Assembly (NCBI GenBank): GCA_963575745.1
Contig: CAUYUJ010001385.1
Coordinates: 62,385-101,838 of the forward strand
Length of the DNA stretch: 39,454 bases
Direction of reading: 5' to 3'
From: Prorocentrum cordatum
Taxonomy: Eukaryota; Sar; Dinophyceae; Prorocentrales; Prorocentraceae
Of the stretch, positions 28,501-38,045 are shown in pieces. Each line of letters starts with the position of its first letter. Positions within the stretch are counted from its first letter, which is position 1. The notes beneath the pieces were generated by a model, which saw only the letters and a list, made by a program, of their open reading frames with translations, was not told where the DNA came from and ran no database searches. The position numbers and the translations under genes are program-made.

Positions 28501-29400
28501 ATCTTCCCCACCCCCTCCGACCCCCTTGCTGGTGCGCTGGCGCGGGCCGGGCTTGGGCGGCGTGGTGGAGACAGAGTTCTACACAAAGGGGGTCCGCGGC
28601 CGAGGGACCACTCGGGCGTGCAACCACGTGCTGCTGCGTAAGCACGGGCAGGTGGCCCGCATCAGCTGCAACTTCGCGGACCGGTACCGATTGGACCGCC
28701 ACGGGCTCAACATCAAGCTCGGGCAGGTCCTGGGGTGCACCAGTCGCAAGTGGCGGCTGAACCTCGAGGAGACAGGGAACGCGCATCTATGTCGTACTGT
28801 CGAGTGCGCCTCCTGTCCAGTGGCGCATCCCATGCACGTCGACCAGTACGCGGCCATTGACCACACACAGATCGTGGACTTGGCTGAGCACGGAAGGGCC
28901 ACGGCCTGCCGAGCAGTCGGCGTGGGACTCCGGAAGGTATTCGGGGTCGTCAAGTGGCTGCTTTGCTCACCTTGGTCGGTACTCGGATGGCTGTGCCGGG
29001 GCCGGCCGGAGCCCCGCTACATCACCGACGCCACGGGCTATCGCCGCCTGGACATCGACTCGGAGAGCGAGGTGGAGGCGGAGGAGCGCCCCTGCCAAGC
29101 CGCACAAGTTGGGGTGCAGCTCGCGGGAGGCGCACGCCCCCTCCAGCCGGAGGGGTGCGGCGACCGAGGGATGCAGGAGGCCACTGTCCTGCTACAGGAG
29201 GACGCGGAGGTGTCGGACGTTCCTCGGCCTGGGCATTGTCTCAATGCACAGGTGCACCTCTGCGCCCACCATGCGCAGAAGTATCGGTCTACCCTGATCG
29301 GCCGCAAGTGCAGCCTCCCCACTTGTCTCCGCATGGCGAAGGGTAGCTGCGGGGGGCCCCGATGTGCGGGGAACATCTCCGACGGGACGAGGGTCACACC
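28480..29400 (+). CDS. DIRS-B Cys/His module continuing ORF1
   Basis: In a second frame the reading is VRWRGPGLGGVVETEFYTKG, ACNHVLLRKHGQVARISC, YRLDRHGLNIKLGQVLG, AHLCRTVECASCPVAHPMHV, then VKWLLCSPWSVLGWLC (a second hydrophobic stretch). It ends HCLNAQVHLCAHHAQKY, GRKCSLPTCLRMAKGSC. The last metal ligands (MCGEH) lie in the frame of the Gag ORF at 29362, so one frame change near 29,350 splits the module. The C-x-x-H, C-x4-C and C-x-x-H spacing suits a treble-clef zinc site. Whether ORF1, this module and Gag are one polyprotein cannot be seen. I do not recognise a named family. Confidence 0.5.
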
Positions 29401-32400
29401 GTGCGCGTCGAAGCGACGGTCCAACCTGGGATCCTCGGGGGCCTGCGCCGCCGCATGCGGGCGCGGGCTCCAAGCCCCGCCAGGGCGCGCGATTGGACCG
29501 CGCACGCTGCCGATGGGGTTGGCATAGCGCCCGGGCCGGTCTACCCCCCGCCTCTACCTCCCCCCGCGGCACCGCCACCGCCCGCCGTGGCCCCATCTGT
29601 CGATGTGGAGCCCACGGGGGCGCAGGCCCTAACCTCGGGGCCGCAGCCGCGTCACACACGCTCCGCGGAAGCAAGGGCCAGCGGACGCTCACGGTCTGCC
29701 GACCGCGGGGCCCCGGGCGATCGGATCGCCCACCACGGGTGGCTTCAGGAGCCCCTACTCGTGAAGGTCTGCCCGATACTCCCGGGCGACCCTCGGGGAG
29801 CCGAGGAGGCGTGCGGCGCGCCCCCGGCGAGTCCTGGGTTTATTCTATTGGGGGAATGCGAGGGGCTCGACGTACGGGGCACTGGCGGGGACGCCAGACT
29901 TATCATCGGGACTAGCCTCGAGGGCGTCAGGGTGGAGGTCCCAGCCAGCGAGGTCGCACGGCACCCCCCCCCGCTGGAGGACGGGCGCTACCCGATAGAT
30001 TGGATCAATCGGCTGCTGTACGAGGTCCCCCACGGGGCTCGGGAAGTGGGGTTGCGTGTCATCGCCCACCACATCCCGCAGGATCTGCTGGCGATGTTAC
30101 GCCAGGAGCAGTGGGACGGTGTGGACGTGGAAAGCGCGAGCGGCTGGAGGCGGCGCTACCTGACGAACACGGAGCGCCAGCAGCTGCAGCACGACCCTGT
30201 ACGCACACACGGCCACCATCGGCGGGGTGGCGCGCAGGGGGCGCCGCCCGCGCCCGGGATGGAGGGCTTGCCCCGTCCCGCCCCCGTGGCGGCACTGTCG
30301 CGCTTAGCGGCGGCCGCCGCCGGCGTGAGCGAGGACGCCGAGGAGCCCGACCCGCTCGAAATGTTCATGGACTCCTTGCGAGCCGAGGATCTCAAAGGAC
30401 GGGGGGGCCAAGCGGCGGCTCTCAGTGCATTAGGTGTGGCCGCGGACCTGCTCGGGGTTCCGCTTGATCAGGCGGAGCGGCAGCTGCGGCGGAGGGTCGC
30501 ACAGGTGGCAGCGGCGGGCCCACTGGGGTCCGACCTAGAGCGCGCCCTCGCGGAATTGGAGGATGCGCAGCTGGAAGCGCGCGCGCGGGAGCGTGCTGCG
30601 GCCGCCGACAAGGTTCCCCTGCAGGGGAGCCTCTCACGTGAGGGGTCGCGGAGTCGCTCGGCGCGGGGACGGGATCCCAGCCCGAAGCAGGGACCCCGAC
30701 GCGAGCTCTTCGGTGCCATGCCCCCCATCAAACCCACGGGCCCACGACGGGGCTTGCTGGGTGATCGGGACCTGCTGGCACGCGATGGACGCGGGGGGGC
30801 CGCCCGTGGGGCCAATCCGCTCCTCGACGGGGCCTCGGTCCTTGGCCACCTCACTGGCCAGACGCCCCACGGGGGCGGTCTGGGTGGGGAGCGAGCTGGG
30901 GGTCCAGACGACGCCGGGGCGGCGGGCGCCCTGGGCGGGCTTACAGTCGAGGCCGAAGTCCAGATTATCGAGCGCCTGGATCGCCAGAACCGCCTCACTG
31001 AACGCCACGTCCTCGCCGCCGAGCGGCAGGCGCGGGCCACCGAGGGCGACAAGAAGGCCCGGGGCACCAGGGCAGGGATCGGTCGGGACGAGGAACTCGA
31101 TCTTTACATAGCCCGGGGATGCAACACCTTCGTGGTTGAGGCCTGCGAGGGGATCACGGGGAAGGACTTGTTCGACTCTCTCAAGCGCATGTGCGCGCAC
31201 TCCAAGAGCACGCTCAAGACGATCGGGTTTCCCTGCCTGGTTACTAACCGTGTGGCACACGGCTACGCGGCGCTCGCCTTCGGGACGGGCCCTCACGACC
31301 TGGCGGTGGACGACTGCGTCCCCGCGCGTGACGAGGACTTCGATGGCTATCGGCTTCCTGTGGACGACAAGCTGGAGCCCCGCCAACGGCCCGCCACCCA
31401 CATGGCGACCTGGTTCACGAGGGCCCGGTGCGAGATCCAGATGTTCGAGTCCATCATAGGGGTCGCACACGGGGCGGAGCGTCGGCGGTCGTTGGGGTTC
31501 TTGGAGGCGGCCTTCGAGAGGGGCCCATCGGAGTTCCCAGACCATTGGGTCAAGGATCTGTGGGAAGAGCTCCGAAGCACCTGGGTCGAGGAATTGCGGG
31601 AGCTGAGGCGCCGACTCTGTCGAGAGCTCGACACCGAGAACCCGAGGAGGGAGGACATCAAGTATATCCTACTCATGCTGGAGAACGGCTACGATTTGCC
31701 CCGAACGTTCGACCTCGGGGACCCGAACGCCCACTACCAGCAGGTGGTCGTGCCCCGGCGCAAGGCCGCACTCACGCGCCTTCTCAATGGGCAGCTGAAC
31801 GCCCACCTCACGAAGCGACCGCCCAAAGCGGGAGGGAGCGAGGAAATGGGCGATCCCCGGCCCACGGCGCAGGGGGATGACAGGCCCAAGGCGGGGGCTG
31901 GGCCCCAGCCGAAGGCGGGGCCCAAGGCGGGCACCGGGGCCCCAGCGGGGACAGCCCCCAAGAGGGCGTACCCAGCGGGCAAGGAACTAACACGCCCGGA
32001 GCGAACGCGATCCGTGGCGCATGCGCCCCGCAATAAAGACAACGTCCCTATCTGCTGGGGGGCCACCACGCACATGGGCTGCTCGCGGAAGGCTTGCGAT
32101 TGCCCTAACTCCCATGACCCCATCAAGTCAACGCGCGGATTGGACTACTCGGGAGTCATGCAGCTCACGAGGCGCGGGGGGCTCCTTGGGACGCCCCGGA
32201 TCGATCCCAAGCAGGTGGATGGGATGATTGCGCAGCTGCGCTCGCAAGCCAAGGCAGCCGAGGCCGAGAAGGTTGGCGAGGACACTTCCCCACCTGCTCC
32301 CCCTGACTCACAGAAGGAAAAGGGCCGGGGCCGTGGCAGCGGCTCGCGAGCAGCGGGCGACCCGGGCCCGGGGCAGGCCCCGGACGACTACACCGCGCTC

Positions 32401-32973
32401 CAGCTTACCGCGATGGAATCCGACCTCCGGGAAGCGGTTAAGGGCCCCGACTTCGGATGGCTCGAAGACCACGACCACCCGCGCGCGGCGGCCACTTGGG
32501 ACGCCCAGCCCGCGGGTGATGGGCCGGAGCTTCGCCTCAAACTTATGCAGGAGCTCGAAGCCGAGGGCATCTTCGCACCTCTGAAGGGAGCCAGCGAGTA
32601 CTTGCAGAGCCACGTGCGCGGGCGCGTCTTGGGGGCGCGCCTGCGCGGGGAGCGGCTTACTCTGGAGCGAGCCCTCGAGGAAGCCGTGGACCGAGGCCAT
32701 CGGGGTCTCAGCAGCGAGGCAGCCGACCTGCATGAGGCGATTAGCTGCGCCGCAGGATACGTCACCGAGGGCGGGGCCGAGGTTGGCCCGGTTGCGTGGG
32801 ACACCGACGGGCTGATAGGCCGCGGGTCCTATACCTTCTGGGACGGGGACACCCGCATCCAGTGGGACTTCATCGACTATCGGGACCGCCTCGGCCCTAC
32901 AGAGGAGATGGGCCAGGCGATGGCCTGGAGGTGGGCGACACCGAGGAGCGGCAGTGCCTGCTACTGCACGTAG
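29362..32973 (+). CDS. DIRS-B Gag-like polyprotein with CCCH zinc finger (1203 aa)
   Basis: The first residues (MCGEHLRR) complete the preceding zinc module. Residues of about 55-75 are proline-rich, and an Arg/Ser patch follows near 105-115 (SGRSRSADR). An acidic-basic charged region lies at about 310-440, a second R/S patch near 430-445 (SREGSRSRSARGRDPS) and an alpha-helical core at about 565-815 (ELDLYIARGCNTF, THMATWFTRARCEIQMFES, HWVKDLWEELRSTWVEELRE). A Pro/Lys/Gly stretch is followed by CWGATTHMGCSRKACDCPNSH at residues 898-918, a CCCH-type finger like those in dinoflagellate retroelement Gag proteins. The predicted role is binding and packaging of element RNA. The C-terminus overlaps the next ORF by 178 nt in another frame. 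Confidence 0.65.
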   Translation: MCGEHLRRDEGHTVRVEATVQPGILGGLRRRMRARAPSPARARDWTAHAADGVGIAPGPVYPPPLPPPAAPPPPAVAPSVDVEPTGAQALTSGPQPRHTRSAEARASGRSRSADRGAPGDRIAHHGWLQEPLLVKVCPILPGDPRGAEEACGAPPASPGFILLGECEGLDVRGTGGDARLIIGTSLEGVRVEVPASEVARHPPPLEDGRYPIDWINRLLYEVPHGAREVGLRVIAHHIPQDLLAMLRQEQWDGVDVESASGWRRRYLTNTERQQLQHDPVRTHGHHRRGGAQGAPPAPGMEGLPRPAPVAALSRLAAAAAGVSEDAEEPDPLEMFMDSLRAEDLKGRGGQAAALSALGVAADLLGVPLDQAERQLRRRVAQVAAAGPLGSDLERALAELEDAQLEARARERAAAADKVPLQGSLSREGSRSRSARGRDPSPKQGPRRELFGAMPPIKPTGPRRGLLGDRDLLARDGRGGAARGANPLLDGASVLGHLTGQTPHGGGLGGERAGGPDDAGAAGALGGLTVEAEVQIIERLDRQNRLTERHVLAAERQARATEGDKKARGTRAGIGRDEELDLYIARGCNTFVVEACEGITGKDLFDSLKRMCAHSKSTLKTIGFPCLVTNRVAHGYAALAFGTGPHDLAVDDCVPARDEDFDGYRLPVDDKLEPRQRPATHMATWFTRARCEIQMFESIIGVAHGAERRRSLGFLEAAFERGPSEFPDHWVKDLWEELRSTWVEELRELRRRLCRELDTENPRREDIKYILLMLENGYDLPRTFDLGDPNAHYQQVVVPRRKAALTRLLNGQLNAHLTKRPPKAGGSEEMGDPRPTAQGDDRPKAGAGPQPKAGPKAGTGAPAGTAPKRAYPAGKELTRPERTRSVAHAPRNKDNVPICWGATTHMGCSRKACDCPNSHDPIKSTRGLDYSGVMQLTRRGGLLGTPRIDPKQVDGMIAQLRSQAKAAEAEKVGEDTSPPAPPDSQKEKGRGRGSGSRAAGDPGPGQAPDDYTALQLTAMESDLREAVKGPDFGWLEDHDHPRAAATWDAQPAGDGPELRLKLMQELEAEGIFAPLKGASEYLQSHVRGRVLGARLRGERLTLERALEEAVDRGHRGLSSEAADLHEAISCAAGYVTEGGAEVGPVAWDTDGLIGRGSYTFWDGDTRIQWDFIDYRDRLGPTEEMGQAMAWRWATPRSGSACYCT

Positions 32974-35475
32974 CTGCGGGGGTGCTCCTGCTACGCGCGG
33001 GCGGGGGCACAGGTGAGCCCAGCCCGGACGCGGTGCAGCAGTTGGCCGCGACGTATCGCCATGCGCTATGGGAGGAGGCCCACGAGGCCCTGCGTGCCCT
33101 GGGCGACTCCCCGCCGTGGATCACGGCCCTGGAGGCCGATGTCCGCTCCTACGTCCACGATGCGGTGCACCCGCACCACGACAAGGACTATCGCTGCCTG
33201 GCAGCATGCCCTGTCGCCGACCTCGACGCCGTCACGCTCCAGGTGCGCCGTGTCAACGGCAGTGGGCGCCTATGCGTGGACCACCTAATGGGAACGGGCG
33301 TCGGCGCGGAGGATCACGTAATTCCGCTCCTGATCTGGCGCGGCCATATGCGCGCCTTGCGCCCACGCTCCCACGCGGAGGCGGCGGCCCTAGGCCAGCG
33401 CTGGGGGCACGCAGGACGCCTGTCCCGCGAGATCGGAAGTGTCGGCTGGCGCGAGATGCTCGATGAAGGCCCAGACGTTGAACCCACCGTCCCGGGCAAG
33501 AGCGCGCCCTGCACCCACTGCAAGGCAGCGGAAGGTCGGGCGGGCCGCGCAGTGGGACGCGCGCCGGCCTCGTTCGGGGAACATCCAGCCGACGTCCAGG
33601 CACGCCTCCGGGAGGCGAACGCGATGCCACTTCGACACGACCCCGCGTTCGCGTACGGTTTGATCGCCCAGGAGGTGTACGCCGGTTCGGGAAATTGGTC
33701 GGCCGCGCTTCGCGCCGAGGGCATCCGGGCGCTGGAACCGATCGAATATTACGACGACCCCCTCCGAGAATCCGGCCCACGGCCGGATCATGATACCCTC
33801 GACCCAGCGGTCCGCGCGCGCCTACAGGAGGCCGCACGGACCCCCATGGGCCCCGACGTGGCCAACGTTTGGTGCTGGGGTACCCCGTGTGGCTCGTACA
33901 CCGACCTCGGGCTCATGGCCCGGCCGGGCGGGACCCCGCAGGGCACCCGCACGTGGGAGCACCCCGAGGGGGATGGCTCCAAAGAGTTCGATCGCGTGGG
34001 TAACAGCCACACACAGTTCACGTGCGACACCTGCCGCATCCTACACGACGCTGGCAAGGAGTTTCTCATCGAGTCCTCCTGCCCCTCGGGCCGCTACCCC
34101 AAGATTTGGGACCAGGCCCCGATGCACGAGCTGCGTCGAGCGACGGGGGCCATGATCGTCCCGATCCTCATGTGCGCCTGGGGTAAGGCCCCGTCCGACG
34201 CGCCAGAGAGCCGCTATCGCAAGGGCAGCTGGTGGCTCGTCAGCCCCCGGCTGTATCTGCACGCTCTGTGGTTGGCGCGACGTTGCCCCCGTGACCACCA
34301 CCACGTCGAGCTGAAGGATCACGTGCCGGGCTCGGGCATTAAGCGCACCAAGGAGGCGCAGGTTTGGGCCCCCCGCCTTTGCGCCGCGTGGGCAAAGGTG
34401 TTGAAAGGGGCCTATCACCGCTGGTCGGTGAGCCAAATGCGTCGGCAGTTGGCGCCTATATGGGAGGATGGCCCGGGGGCGTCCCCCAAAATCGCCCGGG
34501 CGGAGGCGCCCGGGCGCCTGCAGGGCGTCGACTTCACTGGAATCGAGCGCCTGCAGGCCTCAGGGGACGGCTCAAAATGCGGTAGGCTTTGCCCAGCCAT
34601 GCACCGAGCATTGGCGGGGCTTCCTAAGCCCCCATTGGGCAAGGCACAGGGGGAGGTGAGTGCGGGCAAGACTCGACCCCCTTGCGAGGATCCGGCCAGA
34701 GATATCGCAGAGGACCTCGACGGGTGCAGCCCGGCGGAGCTGGCCACGGTCTACCTGACTTCCTGCACGGAGCACCCCAAGTATGACCCCGAAGCCATGC
34801 GGACCCTGGTAGGGCTGGGGGATCAGCTCCTCCAGCGGACGGGGTCCCTGAAGGAAGCGGCCGCGCTGCTTAGGCGCGCGCGCCACGAGCGCCTAGGCAA
34901 CCCCCTTCGGGGCGTCCTGGGGGACAAGGTGCGTCGGTGTTTAAGCCGAGAGCACTTCGAGTACGTCCGGGAGCTAGCGGAAGGGGGAGCCTCCGCGCGG
35001 CGGGGCGCGCCGCGGAGGCGCGAGCGAGCCCAACCGTACCCCGGCGTGCGAGCCCACATCGACGAGGCCTACCAGAAGGTATGGGCGGATGTGACCTGGG
35101 GGATCGTCCTGGTGGCGTCCCAGGCGGCAGAGGGTTTTCTGACGGAGCTGGTGGAAGCCCCGCTGGGGAGGGCACCGAAGCAGCTACCGGACAGAACCTT
35201 ATCGTCCGAAGGGCGTATGATCCACGCGATGCTCTCGGCCAACGCCGCCACACACAAGCGCGACCACCCGCCTGCCGTCCAGCCACGCCATCGGCAAGTG
35301 GCGAGGACGGCGGTATGGCATCGCGCGCGCCACCCCGGAGCGCGCCTCCTCTGCGCCAAGCGGGACGTCTCGCGGGCCTTCAAGTGGTTGGACATCACCC
35401 CGGCGGACGTCGGGGACTTTGGCACCTCGTTACCGAGGGCCCACGTGGCATCGAGGGGACGTCAGGGGTCGTTAC
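32796..35475 (+). CDS. DIRS-B Pol, part 1: C5-methyltransferase-like domain plus RT fingers and motif A
   Basis: The sensible reading starts near 32,930 (GDTEERQCLLLHVAAGVLLL), after the Gag overlap. Residues 294-320 read VYAGSGNWSAALRAEGIRAL then EPIEYYDD, an S-adenosylmethionine-binding loop (AGSG 296-299). VWCWGTPCGSYTD places a Pro-Cys at 364-365, as in motif IV of C5 DNA methyltransferases, and FLIESSCPSG (Glu426) fits motif VI. The RT follows: HIDEAYQKVWADVTWGIVLV, APLGRAPKQLPDRTLSSEGR and LLCAKRDVSRAFKWLDITPA, with the motif A Asp at residue 857, then GDFGTSLP. Coding sense ends at the T-rich block. Methylation of element or host DNA is an inference. Confidence 0.75.
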
Positions 35476-35760
35476 CTTTTTTTTTTTTTTTTTTTAGGTT
35501 TTTTTTTTGTTTCTTTATTTTTTTAATTTTTTATTTTTATTTTTTCTTTGTTTTTTATTTTTTTTTTTTATTTTTTTAATTATATTTTTTTTTATTATTT
35601 TATGTTTATATTTTCCTATTTTTTTTCATATTTTATCTTTTTGTGTTTTTATTTTTTTTGTTTTTTTTTTGTATATTTGTTTTTTTTTTAGCCTTTCTTT
35701 TATTTTTTTTAGCTTTTTTTTTCAGCTTTTTTCTATTTTTTTTTTTTTTTTTTATTTAGC
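35476..35760 (+). other. T-rich block interrupting the RT core
   Basis: About 285 bp is overwhelmingly T with scattered A and almost no G or C. It separates the RT segment ending GVVTF (just upstream in a neighbouring frame) from MVFGW at 35761, which in the family are joined by only a few residues. The 3' side ends TTTATTTAG|CATGG, a usable acceptor. GGGGACG occurs on both sides (35455-35461 and 35774-35780). It could be an intron, a retroposed tail, or an assembly artefact. Confidence 0.7.
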
Positions 35761-37862
35761 ATGGTGTTTGGGTGGGGACGGGAGCCCCAGGCAATTACAT
35801 GATGCTCGACCTGGCGGCGAGGGAGCTCCACGAGAGCTATCGGCCTGGGGAGCCGCACTGGCACGACACCACCCACTTCCACTCGGAGTGGCTCATGGAT
35901 GACCCTGTGGTGGTGGAGCCCGACATTGGGGTCCGACCGTGGATGGCCTGCGACGCATTGGATGCCTCCATACGTGAGGTGTTTGGGTCCGAAGCAGTGA
36001 ACGTCAGCAAGAGGGGCGCCGAGGGGGAGCCTTCCACCACGCAGATTATCTGGGGGCTCAGTATGGACTTCGAGCGCGAGCGAGTTGGACTCCCGGAGCC
36101 CAAGGCCATGAAGATGCGCTTCCTATTGGCGGAGCCGGAGCTGAGCTTCGGCTGCCGCATGGTCCGGCTGCGAACCGCGAGGGAGCTAAGTGGGCTCGGC
36201 CCGTTCTGCGCCTGCGCAGCTCCAGCCCTGAGCCTGGAGCTCCCAGCGGTCCACCGAATGCTGTCGGGTGACCCAGGTCAGGCCTACGTCCATCCGCCGG
36301 GCGACCCCGAGATGGTAGAGGCTGCGTGGGACGATTGGCACCAGACCTTGGATTGGCTGCGCGTCTGCTTTGAGATGCCGGTCGAGGGCAACTTCGAGAC
36401 CTCCTTCGAGGGCCTGCTAGGCCTTCGCGAGGCCCTCGCACTCCCGGGGGCGCTCGGCAAGCTGCGCTGGCTGGGAGGCGATGCCACCCTGGATCGGATC
36501 GGTGCGCTGGACTGGTCCTCGCGCGAGAACATCGTGGCGGAGGCGGCTCCCTATCTGGAGACGCTCCGCTCCGCCCCTGGGGTCACTTGGCAGGGGGAGG
36601 GGGAGATCATCGCGGTGGTCGAACTCCTCTGTCTGATAGCCTTGGCGGCCGAGAAGGGCCCGGACTGGTTCCAGCTGCTATTGCCGTGCGTCACTGACAA
36701 CAGCAATGTCAGCCGCTGGCTGCGACGCCGCCGGGCGCGGAACGCGGTGGCGCGCCACCTGCTTCGAGTCCTGGCCATGCTGGAGCTACGGTACAAGTAC
36801 CGGGTCCTGGACGGGCTTTACTTACGGACTTACCACAACGAGCTGGCCGACTTCATTACTCGTGCCACGGTGGAGGAGGTACGCCAGCGGATGGCGGAGG
36901 CCGGATGGACCGAGCTGTCGCCGGCAGCACCGTGGGGCGAGCTAGTGGAGGAGGCCGCCCAGTGCGAGCTGCGGATGCCAGGAGACGACGGGCCCTGGCG
37001 CGCGGCTGCACTCCAAGTCAAAGGAGCCCGGGAGGCCCTACCACGCTACGCCCCCCTGCAGGTCGAGGGGGCGCGGCTGCTGGAGGTGGGAACCGCGTGG
37101 CCCCCCTTTGGGGAGGCATGGGAGAGCCTCGGTGGGTCGGCGCTGCTAGCGCCGTGGGGTGTCGGTGACCGATGGGACCCGGACGACGGGGACCACCCCA
37201 AGGACCCCACTGGGGCCCCACGGACCCGCTGGCTGTGCGCGTCACTATCGGAGGACCCCGGTGGACGCGAAGCGACGGGCCTGGAGCGGCTACTGATCAC
37301 CACTCGGCCACTGGCCGTGCTGCTCGACGCCCCCGTCAACTACGCTGCAGTGCGACTAGGGGCGCGCTTACGGCGCCTTGGCTATGTGGCACTCTCCCCA
37401 GAGACGCGCCTACTGTGCACGCACTTCGGCGACGTCACGGCTCGCGCGCGGGCGGTCCAGGTTTGGGGTTGCGGGGAACGGGTTCGGGCATCGGGCCCCG
37501 TACCCCCCCTGGGACAGCCCTGCGTGGAGCCACGCGGCCTCTGCCAGCTCTGGAAGGAGGCAGGGCGGCCACCGCTGGATGAGCTCCGCCTGGGCCTCGA
37601 CAACGGCACCTTGCTCGTGGACCCTCGGATCTCGACGACGGGGGATCGCATGATGCCTTGGCCGCGGGGCACATGGCAGCCCGCGGGAGGCGGGCGGGCC
37701 CAGCGCGTGGTGATTCATGATCCGCGCGGGCCCTGCCATACGGCACGGGCGAAGCCCGACCCGTTGAAGGGCTTAGATTGTTTTATTTCTTATTGTATTG
37801 TATTTATTTTTATATTTTTCTTCTGTTTATTTTTATTATTTTCTATTATTCTGATTTTCTAG
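35761..37862 (+). CDS. DIRS-B Pol, part 2: RT palm, RNase H and second methyltransferase-like domain
   Basis: MVFGW at 35761 is one base out of frame with TGAPGNYMMLD at 35775, together giving RT motif B. In the 696-aa frame counted from 35772, EWLMDDPVVVEP has the motif C Asp pair at 43-44. IIWGLSMDFE and LPEPKAMKMRFLL are typical post-palm strands. RNase H shows WLGGDATLDRIG (Asp237), AVVELLCLIA (Glu284), PCVTDNSNVSRWL (Asp309) and YLRTYHNELADFITRA (Asp360), all four catalytic acids present. Residues 437-567 read LLEVGTAWPPFGEAWESLGG, RPLAVLLDAPVNYA and LCTHFGDVTARARAVQVWG. The last resembles the Q-x-R-x-R motif VIII of C5 methyltransferases, but no Pro-Cys is seen. The frame ends inside the second T-rich block. 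Confidence 0.75.
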
Positions 37863-38045
37863 TATTATTTTTTATTATATTTTATTTATTTGTTATATTT
37901 TTCTTATTTTTATTAATTTGTATATCTATTTTTGGTTTTTTTTATTTTCTTATTTTTTACTTATTTATATGCGAACACCCTGATTCCTTCTTCTTCTCCT
38001 TGGTTTGTTGTGTTTTTATCTTTTTGTTAGGTTTATTTTTGTTTG
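37771..38045 (+). other. Second T-rich block, between RNase H/methyltransferase and recombinase ORFs
   Basis: About 275 bp is T/A-rich with scattered G and C, starting GGGCTTAGATTG and ending TTTTTGTTAGG...TTTGTTTGGAAGGG. GAAGGG flanks both ends (37766-37771 and 38046-38051), like a 6-bp duplication. Length and composition resemble the block at 35476. TTGTTAG and GTTTGG near its 3' end could serve as acceptors. Confidence 0.7.
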
